Source: Saprospirales bacterium
GTDB taxonomy: Bacteria; Bacteroidota; Bacteroidia; Chitinophagales; Saprospiraceae
Length of the DNA: 6,019 nt
Assembly (NCBI GenBank): GCA_024642645.1
Contig: JAHEAS010000238.1
Coordinates: 1-6,019 of the forward strand
Reading direction: 5' to 3'
Shown: one piece after another, positions 1 through 5,225 of the stretch
Layout: each line of letters opens with the position of its first letter
Numbering within the stretch: the first letter of the stretch is position 1
Translations under genes and position numbers: made by a program
Notes under the pieces: generated by a model
The model's database searches: none
What the model was told of the DNA's origin: nothing
Seen by the model: the letters and a program-made list of their open reading frames with translations, nothing else

Positions 1-44
1 CCAATGGGCGTGCGCACGGCGGATACGATGAATACTTCTTGCAT
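1..44 (-). CDS. Thiolase (acetyl-CoA acetyltransferase family), N-terminal fragment
   Basis: Only the first 14 codons plus two bases are inside the window; the gene runs off the left edge. The ATG at 44-42 opens MQEVFIVSAVRTPI, followed by the first two bases of a Gly codon. The pattern VFIVSAVRTPIG is the characteristic N-terminus of thiolases, which condense two acyl-CoA molecules or cleave 3-ketoacyl-CoA in the cytoplasm (fatty-acid oxidation, ketone-body or acetoacetyl-CoA metabolism). The fragment cannot separate a degradative thiolase from a biosynthetic one, since the catalytic Cys and His lie outside. It starts 109 bp after the stop of the lipid kinase gene on the same strand. I found no convincing promoter in that gap, so either read-through or an unrecognised promoter is possible. 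Confidence 0.85.
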   Translation of the reverse strand, partial: MQEVFIVSAVRTPI

Positions 45-128
45 GATGGTTGTATTTTGATTAGGCGGAAAAATTAGGCCGCAAAGGTCGGATTTTTTTT
101 GAAACGGATGTTTGCGAAGCAAAACAAC

Positions 129-167
129 TGGCGCTGAAATGGAACAAAACAAACTACAAAAGCGCCA
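129..167 (-). terminator. Possible weak terminator overlapping the lipid kinase stop
   Basis: Seven-base arms TGGCGCT (129-135) and AGCGCCA (161-167) are exact inverse complements separated by 25 bases and straddle the TAG stop at 156-154. On the minus strand the second arm is followed by the T-rich GTTGTTTTGC. The loop is long and there is no clean T tract, so this is a weak candidate. It would partly separate the kinase from the thiolase gene. Confidence 0.3.
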
Positions 168-513
168 TTATTTTTGGCAAAAAAACCAGTAGCCCCACCA
201 CCGCCGCACCAATCGCTGCCAACAGTACAGCGCCCGCCGCCACATCCTTTGCCTTGCCGGCCAGCGGGTGATGACCCGGCGAAACAAGGTCGGTGAGGTA
301 TTCCAATGCCGTGTTGAAAGCTTCTGCTGCCAGTACGGATGAAAAGGCCAACGTCACGAGGCACCACTCCGTGCGGTTCAAGTCAAAATAGCAGCCAGCG
401 ATGATGACTAGTACGGTGGCGAATAGGTGAATTTTTACATTAGCCTGTGTGCGAACCATGTCGGCGATGCCAGCGAAGGCGTAGCGAAAACTATTGAGCC
501 GTTTTTTTAACAT
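154..513 (-). CDS. dgkA: Diacylglycerol kinase / undecaprenol kinase family membrane protein
   Basis: A 119-residue integral membrane kinase of the prokaryotic DgkA family. Members phosphorylate diacylglycerol or, in the Gram-positive type, undecaprenol, using ATP at the inner membrane. The family signature is visible: E64-x-x-N67-T-A-L-E71 in the first conserved helix, then D75-LVSPGHHPLAGKAKD90-VAAGAVLL, which resembles the Gram-positive undecaprenol kinase form more than E. coli DgkA. Three hydrophobic segments lie at about 29-45, 50-66 and 91-113, and the length matches the family. I chose the ATG at 513 because MLKKRLNSFRYAFAG matches family N-termini; the frame stays open to an ATG at 597 but that extra part (METSSTSVTRR...) lies inside the upstream gene and looks unlike the family. 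The start lies inside the upstream gene's end (23 bp overlap), so translation is probably coupled. The substrate cannot be decided from sequence. Confidence 0.9.
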   Translation of the reverse strand: MLKKRLNSFRYAFAGIADMVRTQANVKIHLFATVLVIIAGCYFDLNRTEWCLVTLAFSSVLAAEAFNTALEYLTDLVSPGHHPLAGKAKDVAAGAVLLAAIGAAVVGLLVFLPKIMALL

Positions 514-1480
514 AGTTTGCCAGCGGGTTGATTTGGAAAGCGGCCATGATGCCGAGGTGACGACCCGCCTTGTCACTGAAGTTGACGAAGTCTCCACAGC
601 CTATCCTTTGAGAATGGAAAATATGGTCCACTGGCACATCCCAGAACGAGCGCTGCCTGTCCATGAAGCCCGAACGGCTCTCCAGCAGCCCTGTGCTATC
701 CATAAACGCCTGAATTTCCTTCGACCAAGAAACCGAATTGAAATCGCCCATCACTATCAACGGCATGTCCATGCGGCCAACTTGGGTAGTCAGTATCTCC
801 AGCTGACCCTCAAGCCTGCGGAGGGAATAATCGTTGAGAGCAGGTTCGGTATGCACACTGATGAGGCAGACGTCCATGCCATCTTTTTGCAGGCAGACCC
901 GCAGGCTTGGTATTTCTTCGTAATAAAAAGTATCCACGCTGCTCAATGGAAAGCGGGAAAAAAAGGCCATCCCGAAGATTCCGAGGTCCACCATGGTGTG
1001 GTGATACGGATAGGTTTGACTCAGTGAGTCTTCCAGCCACTGGCTCCAACCCGGGGTCACTTCGTGTACGGACAGGATATCGGCCCCGGAAGTCCGCAGT
1101 GACTTGACCATATCTTCCGGCGTGGAACTGTTGGTCAAGTTAAACTGGGCTACTTTCAGGCGAACCTGGTTGTCGTGTGGTTGATACCGCTTCAAAATAG
1201 AAGAGCGCCAGCGCTCGATGGAGTTGTTTTTTATGGAAAATTTCAGGTAAAAACAGAGCAGCAAACACCCTCCGAAGCTAATAAAAGTAAGTCGTGGCTG
1301 TTTGAAAAACAGGAAGACAAAGCCACCGAACAGGAATGCCAGCATGAGTTGGACAGCATAATTAACTACCCATGAAAAGGAAGGAATGACGTGAGGGTAC
1401 ACACAGACAAACACACCAAAGGCCGTCAACGCAGCAATCGTGGTGTGTAAAATTGGATTTGAGAGTAGTTTTTGAGTCAT
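491..1480 (-). CDS. Membrane-anchored endonuclease/exonuclease/phosphatase (EEP) family protein
   Basis: The 329-residue protein has an N-terminal membrane part (hydrophobic segments about 10-30, 38-58 and 63-80) and an EEP catalytic domain from about 105 to 316, similar in layout to YafD-type proteins. Family positions visible are N114 (VAQFN), the metal-binding Glu E140 (ADILSVHEV), H210 (LISVHTEP), G245-D246-F247-N248, and D285-H286 (VPVDHIF). The last motif, normally SDH, reads A305-G306-R307-H308 (SDKAGRHLG), so the catalytic-network His is kept but the Asp next to it is not. EEP domains cleave phosphodiesters or phosphomonoesters in nucleic acids, lipids or inositol phosphates; the substrate here is unknown and, given the membrane anchor and lipid-kinase neighbour, could be a lipid. 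The gene has its own promoter-like box about 43 bp upstream and overlaps dgkA by 23 bp, forming a two-gene unit. Confidence 0.88.
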   Translation of the reverse strand: MTQKLLSNPILHTTIAALTAFGVFVCVYPHVIPSFSWVVNYAVQLMLAFLFGGFVFLFFKQPRLTFISFGGCLLLCFYLKFSIKNNSIERWRSSILKRYQPHDNQVRLKVAQFNLTNSSTPEDMVKSLRTSGADILSVHEVTPGWSQWLEDSLSQTYPYHHTMVDLGIFGMAFFSRFPLSSVDTFYYEEIPSLRVCLQKDGMDVCLISVHTEPALNDYSLRRLEGQLEILTTQVGRMDMPLIVMGDFNSVSWSKEIQAFMDSTGLLESRSGFMDRQRSFWDVPVDHIFHSQRIGCGDFVNFSDKAGRHLGIMAAFQINPLANYVKKTAQ

Positions 1481-1522
1481 GTGCCGCAGACTTTACCTGC
1501 TGAGAATCCTTAAAACATTGTG

Positions 1523-1549
1523 CAAATATACGCACCATTTTTAACGAAA
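1523..1549 (-). promoter_or_regulatory. Bacteroidota-type promoter for the EEP-dgkA pair
   Basis: On the minus strand TATATTTG (1530-1523) fits the Bacteroidota -7 consensus TAnnTTTG exactly and is followed by CACA. A TTTCG at 1549-1545, ending 14 bases before the box, is an imperfect match to the -33 TTTG element. The box lies in the 84-bp gap between the tadA stop and the EEP start at 1480, giving a leader of about 35-40 bases. The -7 box is clear, the -33 box weak. Confidence 0.65.
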
Positions 1550-1564
1550 CGATTTGATACACCA

Positions 1565-2014
1565 TCACCCTGCCCGTTTACCCTGAAAAAAACGCTTCAT
1601 CAATTCAGAACATTCGGCTTCCATAATGCCATAAGCAACAACGGTCTTGGGGTGCAAAAGCTCCCGGCCGATGCGCACAAAGCCCCTTTTTTCGTCAGTA
1701 GCACCGTAAACTACCCTGCCCAACTGCGCCCAGGCGAGTGCACCGGCGCACATCACGCACGGCTCCAACGTGACGTACAGCGTGCATTCATCGAGGTATT
1801 TGCTGCCTAGCGAGTTGGCCGCTGCCGTCAGGGCCAGCATCTCGGCGTGGGCGGTCACGTCGGTCAGTAGTTCAGTCTGGTTGTGCGCCCGTGCGATGAT
1901 GCGATTGCGACAAACCACGACTGCCCCCACTGGAATCTCGTCCCGCTCGAAGGCTGCCTCTGCTTCCAGCAGGGCTTGTTTCATGTAATGTTCGTCGGAG
2001 AAAACGGTTAGCAT
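1565..2014 (-). CDS. tadA: tRNA-specific adenosine-34 deaminase TadA
   Basis: A 149-residue cytidine-deaminase-fold enzyme that converts adenosine to inosine at the wobble position of tRNA (tRNA-Arg in most bacteria), in the cytoplasm. The zinc site is complete: H56-A57-E58 (TAHAEM) gives the first ligand and the proton-shuttling Glu, and P85-C86-V-M-C89 gives the two Cys ligands. Further family marks are EIPVGAVVV (26-34), N45 in AHNQT, GALAWAQLGRVVYGA (91-105) and HPKTVV (121-126). The length is normal and the ATG at 2014 gives the usual short lead-in before the first helix. It starts 13 bp after the stop of the metal transporter-regulator gene with no room for a separate promoter, so it is probably co-transcribed with it. 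Nothing suggests a functional link; Bacteroidota often place housekeeping genes this way. Confidence 0.96.
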   Translation of the reverse strand: MLTVFSDEHYMKQALLEAEAAFERDEIPVGAVVVCRNRIIARAHNQTELLTDVTAHAEMLALTAAANSLGSKYLDECTLYVTLEPCVMCAGALAWAQLGRVVYGATDEKRGFVRIGRELLHPKTVVAYGIMEAECSELMKRFFQGKRAG

Positions 2015-2027
2015 TAATTGATAATTT

Positions 2028-3512
2028 TCATTTTAAGATTTTCACCCGGCGTGCCAAGTCAACAGGCACCTGAATATGCTTCCCAGCCTGCTCTACTTCG
2101 ATAAATTCAGTTGCTTTATTCAAAATTGAAAAAGCCGTTTCGGGCAGCAAGCCAAGCTGCCACAGGCGGCTGGACACATGCTCGCCGGGCTGTTTTGCAG
2201 CAATGGTGGCCTGCTGATTGGGCAACAGCTGCAGGAGCGAAAACTCTGGCAACCCCCGCCGTGCGGGTATTGGCGAGCCATGCGGGTCGGTGGTGGGGTA
2301 GCCGAGTGTCTTGTCCACTTCGTCTAGGATTTCGTCCGTGAGCAGGTGTTCGTACTTATCAGCGTCCTCGTGGATTTGCTCGGCGCTGAGGCCCATCTCG
2401 CTGGCGAGGTACGTCTCCCAGAGACGGTGGGCCCGCACGAGGCGACGGCCTTCTTCCCGGCCTTCTTCTGTGAGTGCGAGGCTATTTTTTTCGAGCAGGT
2501 TTTTGCTCCGCAACAGCTGTAATTGGGTTTGCAGCGCCGTTTTCGAAAAGCCAAGGCCTTGAAGCAAGCCATCCAAGGTGAGTTGACCCTGCTGTTGCTG
2601 GCGGTAAGCCAGTTTCAGCACATCTTCCAACCGGATGCGGCGCTGGAGTTTTCTTTTTTGGAAAAGCCGGAACACAAGGCCTTTTTTCGGAGAAAAAAAT
2701 GCCGCCACCAAGTAAAATACCGTAGCCGTGACGGCCATTGCCGGACCGGGTGTGGTCTCAAATAAAATGGCAAAAAACAACCCAGCAGCTGCCGATAAGA
2801 ATCCAAAAAAAGCTGCAATTGCCAACGCATAATGCAGCCGATTGGTTAGCAGCAGCGCCGTCGAAGCAGGCGTCACGAGCATCGCCACTACGAGAATGAC
2901 CCCCACCGTGCTCAATGCAGCCACCACCGCAAACGACAGCAGGAGCATTAAAAAATAGTGAATCGTGCTTACCGAAATGCCCATCGTTTGGGCAATGACG
3001 GGCTGAAATGTCGTGATGAAGAGGTATCGATAAAACACCACCACACTCACCAGTACATATACAGTGACGCCAAAAGTCAGCCATAGGTCCTCGTTTGTCA
3101 CGCCCAGCACCTGGCCGAAAAGGAAATCCTTCAAGTCGAGGTGAACCCCCGGCTGGCGGCTGATGTACGAGATACCGATAACCCCCAGCGAGAACATTGC
3201 CGTGAACACGATGCCGATAGCAGCATCGTTTTTAGTCTTCACATTTCGCTGAATCCAGGTGATGATAACTGCCGTGAGCAGGCCCGCAATGACTGCACCA
3301 GAAAATCGGCCAATGGTGTTTGCCCCCAGCCCAATCATGAACGCCACCACCACCCCTGGTAAGATGGCATGGGAGAGCGCATCACCGATGAGCGCCATGT
3401 TGCGCAGCACAATAAAACACCCCAATATACCGCAAGTGATGCCTACTAAAGCGGAAGCTATGAGTGCCCGAATGGCCCAGGGTTCTGCGAATTGTTGGAG
3501 GATTTCTATCAT
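2028..3512 (-). CDS. Metal ABC transporter permease fused to a DtxR/MntR-type regulator and FeoA-like domain
   Basis: The 494-residue protein joins three parts. Residues 1-275 are an ABC-3 (ZnuB/MntB/TroC-like) permease with about eight or nine membrane segments; typical stretches are GILGCFIVLRNMALIGDALSH (28-48) and STVGVILVVAMLVTPASTALLL (201-222). A basic linker (276-294) leads to a winged-helix domain (about 290-362) and a DtxR metal-binding/dimerisation domain (about 362-420). Residues 425-492 look like the FeoA/SH3 tail. Aligned by eye to MntR and DtxR, kept ligand positions are D297 (MntR D8; DtxR M10), H362 (H77/H79), E366 (DtxR E83), H381 (DtxR H98), D385 (E99/C102), E388 and H389. 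This resembles a Mn-type rather than DtxR iron-type site. The known parallel is chlamydial YtgC-YtgR, where the repressor half is released by cleavage. No ATPase or binding-protein gene is adjacent in the window. The metal (Mn, Fe or Zn) is not decided by sequence. Confidence 0.93.
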   Translation of the reverse strand: MIEILQQFAEPWAIRALIASALVGITCGILGCFIVLRNMALIGDALSHAILPGVVVAFMIGLGANTIGRFSGAVIAGLLTAVIITWIQRNVKTKNDAAIGIVFTAMFSLGVIGISYISRQPGVHLDLKDFLFGQVLGVTNEDLWLTFGVTVYVLVSVVVFYRYLFITTFQPVIAQTMGISVSTIHYFLMLLLSFAVVAALSTVGVILVVAMLVTPASTALLLTNRLHYALAIAAFFGFLSAAAGLFFAILFETTPGPAMAVTATVFYLVAAFFSPKKGLVFRLFQKRKLQRRIRLEDVLKLAYRQQQQGQLTLDGLLQGLGFSKTALQTQLQLLRSKNLLEKNSLALTEEGREEGRRLVRAHRLWETYLASEMGLSAEQIHEDADKYEHLLTDEILDEVDKTLGYPTTDPHGSPIPARRGLPEFSLLQLLPNQQATIAAKQPGEHVSSRLWQLGLLPETAFSILNKATEFIEVEQAGKHIQVPVDLARRVKILK

Positions 3513-3544
3513 TTTTGGTTGCCTTTCATTTAATTGGTTTTCAC

Positions 3545-3600
3545 GGCAAATTAATCATTTCTCCTAGATGCTATTAGGTTTCTTCAAATTGATATTTGCC
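3545..3600 (-). promoter_or_regulatory. 56-bp imperfect dyad in the leader of the metal permease-regulator gene
   Basis: Outer arms GGCAAAT (3545-3551) and ATTTGCC (3594-3600) are exact inverse complements. The pairing continues inward with small bulges (ATC/GAT, then ATTT/AAAT) and again with CCTA (3563-3566) and TAGG (3575-3578). The structure ends 32 bases before the start codon at 3512. It could be an operator for a DtxR/MntR-family protein or an mRNA leader hairpin. Its sequence does not match the MntR or DtxR box consensus that I know, so the role is inferred from position only. Confidence 0.4.
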
Positions 3601-3690
3601 CGTCCTATTGGGACTTTGCTCCACCCTGTTTATAAAACGTGTCCCGTAACCTAATGGCGAAACCTACTTTATCAATGTGAATAGGATTTT
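3601..3690. other. Intergenic stretch without recognised feature
   Basis: This is part of the 317-bp gap between the M48-like gene and the metal permease gene. Both strands were read for coding frames, TAnnTTTG boxes and hairpins. Only a short GTCC-5-GGAC inverted repeat near 3602-3614 was seen. A promoter for the permease-regulator gene should lie here or in the adjacent dyad, but no clear box is visible. Confidence 0.5.
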
Positions 3691-3705
3691 GACCTCGGAG
3701 AGGTC
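3691..3705 (+). repeat. Palindromic repeat copy 1
   Basis: GACCTCGGAGAGGTC: six-base arms GACCTC/GAGGTC around a GGA centre. It is followed by ATATTTTTGTAG, the best-kept version of the tail seen after the other copies. Fifty bases separate its start from that of copy 2. Confidence 0.85.
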
Positions 3706-3739
3706 ATATTTTTGTAGAAAATAGAAATAATAACGGCCA

Positions 3740-3756
3740 CGACCTCGGAGAGGTCG
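3740..3756 (+). repeat. Palindromic repeat copy 2
   Basis: CGACCTCGGAGAGGTCG has the same 15-base core as copy 1 in the same orientation, with the palindrome extended by one C-G pair to seven-base arms. The tail is CATATTTATTCT. Confidence 0.85.
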
Positions 3757-3786
3757 CATATTTATTCTGTTGAGAATTCTAACATT

Positions 3787-3803
3787 CGACCTCTCCGAGG
3801 TCG
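3787..3803 (-). repeat. Palindromic repeat copy 3 (inverted)
   Basis: CGACCTCTCCGAGGTCG is the exact reverse complement of the 17-base copy 2, with TCC at the centre. It begins 26 bases after the stop codon of the M48-like gene, so in that transcript it would form a seven-pair hairpin, but no T tract follows it on the minus strand. Confidence 0.85.
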
Positions 3804-3829
3804 TTTATACTCGGTAATAAGCGTAAATA

Positions 3830-4759
3830 TCATCCTCCTACTTTCGTCCCACAATTGGTGCAAAAAACCGAACCTGCCTGCAACCGTGTGCCGCAGTTTG
3901 GGCAAAAGTTAATGGCACCGGGCGGCGGCGGTGCAAAGGCCGTTTTCCGCTCCAAAACATTCCGGTACTCGCCCGATTCGGTCCACTGGAAGTACTGGTT
4001 AGCACGGGCGATTTCCCAACCTTTGTTTTGGGTAGCATATTTGGAAAACTTGAGGAACATGTTTTTTTGGATGCCTTGAAACTCGATGGCTTGTGTCTTG
4101 AAGTCATCGAGCACCAACGTGGGGTCGTACTTCATGGGCAGACCGGCGGCTTTGATGAGGGCGGTGCAGGCCACGGTGACATCCTGGCAGGCGAGGATGC
4201 CCGCCCTGTCGGCGGTGTATTGGGCGCATTGCAGCCACTCGACGAGGGCGAGTTGGATGCCCGCCGAGAGCAGCCCGCCGAGGCCCATCGTGGCGGCGGA
4301 AAGGGCATCCATCAGTACGGGCATGACCTGGCCCAGCTCGCTGTACAGCACATGTTGGCACTGGATATGCCCTATTTCCCGACCGAAAATGAAAAGCAAT
4401 TCCGCCTCCGTAAATTTCTCCAGCGCATCCGTCCCTATGACGATAATGGTTTTTTCCACGCCGCACGAAACGCAGTCGAAATACCCCTCCCGCATGACGT
4501 AGAGCTGTGGCCGCTCCTTGAAATCGAGGATATCACAAGCCGTCTCGAAAATGTCGTAAACATCAGGGAAATTGGATTGAGTGAGCTTCAGGCTGCTGCC
4601 CATGAACTGCTGCTTGAGATAGGTCTCGAGACCCCATTCGTAAAGCTTTTTGATCATCGTATCCAGGCCCTTGGTGTTTTGCAGGGCGTGGAGCGCCTTG
4701 GCGTCGAAGGGATGGAGGTACTCCTCTGAGTTGAGGCCGTTGATTTTGGTCAGTTCCAT
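3830..4759 (-). CDS. M48 metallopeptidase-like protein with degenerate active site and C-terminal zinc ribbon
   Basis: A 309-residue protein. Residues about 60-270 resemble the M48 peptidase domain: TDALEKFTEAELLFIFGREIGHI (110-132) corresponds to the HExxH helix, and CAQYTADRAGILACQD (178-193) to the third-ligand motif with the conserved ADRAG. The HExxH site reads R127-E128-I-G-H131, and the usual third-ligand Glu before xxAD reads Q180 (Q-Y-T-A-D184). Two of three zinc ligands are thus apparently missing, although the catalytic Glu and second His remain. The codons are CGG and CAA, so neither looks like a stray in-frame shift. After a PPPPG linker (277-281) the tail is a double-CxxC zinc ribbon: C286-P-N-C289 and C300-T-N-C303. 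There is no signal peptide; the hydrophobic helix region 145-175 is usual in the family. It follows a zinc-ribbon membrane protein gene after a hairpin. It is probably a binding or regulatory pseudo-peptidase, but activity cannot be excluded. Confidence 0.85.
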   Translation of the reverse strand: MELTKINGLNSEEYLHPFDAKALHALQNTKGLDTMIKKLYEWGLETYLKQQFMGSSLKLTQSNFPDVYDIFETACDILDFKERPQLYVMREGYFDCVSCGVEKTIIVIGTDALEKFTEAELLFIFGREIGHIQCQHVLYSELGQVMPVLMDALSAATMGLGGLLSAGIQLALVEWLQCAQYTADRAGILACQDVTVACTALIKAAGLPMKYDPTLVLDDFKTQAIEFQGIQKNMFLKFSKYATQNKGWEIARANQYFQWTESGEYRNVLERKTAFAPPPPGAINFCPNCGTRLQAGSVFCTNCGTKVGG

Positions 4760-4781
4760 TTCATGGCTTTAACAACAGCAT

Positions 4782-4812
4782 ACTTCCCGAAGCCAAAAAG
4801 GCTTCGGGAAGT
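4782..4812 (-). terminator. 13-bp perfect hairpin between the zinc-ribbon and M48-like genes
   Basis: ACTTCCCGAAGCC (4782-4794) and GGCTTCGGGAAGT (4800-4812) pair perfectly around a five-base loop. On the minus strand it lies 26 bases after the stop of the zinc-ribbon gene and 22 bases before the M48-like start. The following bases (ATGCTGTTGTTAAAG) are only mildly T-rich, so it may be an attenuating terminator or an mRNA-processing/stability hairpin rather than a full stop. On the plus strand a T6 run (4824-4829) follows. Confidence 0.65.
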
Positions 4813-4838
4813 GCTGAATTAACTTTTTTCAAAGTGGC

Positions 4839-5204
4839 TTAATACCCGCCACCCATGCCGCCGGCCATCACGCCGAGCGCCATCATGAGTATGTAAAGGA
4901 CGATGCCCACACCAAACCCGATGGCCGCAAACTTGCAAACATCGCTGGCAGATTTTGGCTTCTCGGTTTTCCAAACGAAATAAAGCACCAAGCCAACAAT
5001 AGGAAAGCAAAAGGCGACGATTTTGAGTACCGTGTCGGCACCTTGGTCATTACCAGGCCCACCACTAGCTGGCGGAGGCGGTGGTGGCGGTGTGCCGTAA
5101 GCGTTGCCACCTGTGTTGGAGGCAGTGGGTTTGAGCGGTGTGCCGCAACTAGCGCAGAAACCTGCGGATTCACTGTTTTGGGTACCACATTTTGGACAAA
5201 ACAT
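4839..5204 (-). CDS. Zinc-ribbon domain membrane protein
   Basis: The 121-residue protein opens with a double-CxxC zinc ribbon, C3-P-K-C6 and C17-A-S-C20, immediately at the start codon. A Gly/Pro-rich linker follows (27-55, including seven consecutive prolines), then two membrane segments (about 59-78 and 91-114) joined by a short polar loop WKTEKPKSASDVC, and a Gly/Met-rich end GVMAGGMGGGY. This layout is common in small uncharacterised bacterial proteins; no enzymatic function is known to me. The zinc ribbon should face the cytoplasm if it binds zinc there. The gene starts 21 bp after the DUF2085 gene, with GGAAGA placed as a possible ribosome binding site, so the two are probably one operon. 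The zinc ribbon is the same type as that ending the next gene's product, which suggests the two may act together. Confidence 0.85.
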   Translation of the reverse strand: MFCPKCGTQNSESAGFCASCGTPLKPTASNTGGNAYGTPPPPPPPASGGPGNDQGADTVLKIVAFCFPIVGLVLYFVWKTEKPKSASDVCKFAAIGFGVGIVLYILMMALGVMAGGMGGGY

Positions 5205-5225
5205 AGGTCTTCCGATTTTTAGTTG

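Noticed and set aside
45..153. Promoter for the thiolase gene (TAATTTTT on the minus strand)
   Set aside because: It lacks the final TTTG and no -33 element lies at the right distance.
494..1027. 177-codon open frame on the plus strand
   Set aside because: It is antisense to the EEP domain, whose motifs are clear on the minus strand; the plus-strand product shows no family pattern.
3513..3570. Tiny minus-strand frames MINLP and MKGNQK just before the permease gene, the latter overlapping its start by ATGA
   Set aside because: They are five and six codons, with an in-frame stop directly before the second. No support for a leader peptide beyond position; chance is the simpler explanation.
3513..3690. 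Manganese riboswitch or classical MntR/DtxR box upstream of the metal transporter
   Set aside because: Neither the yybP-ykoY type conserved loops nor a match to known MntR or DtxR operator consensus could be seen; only the unassigned dyad remains.
3707..3714. Plus-strand TATTTTTG resembling a TAnnTTTG promoter box
   Set aside because: No plus-strand gene follows, the nearest TTG is only 15 bases away instead of about 19, and the sequence is part of the repeat tail.
3691..3803. CRISPR-like spacing of three short repeats (gaps of 35 and 32 bases)
   Set aside because: The cores are only 15-17 bases, fully palindromic, the third is inverted, there are only three, and no cas gene is present.
4028..4729. 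233-codon open frame on the plus strand
   Set aside because: It is antisense to the M48-like gene, whose ADRAG and zinc-ribbon motifs fix the coding strand. The frame is open because of codon composition.
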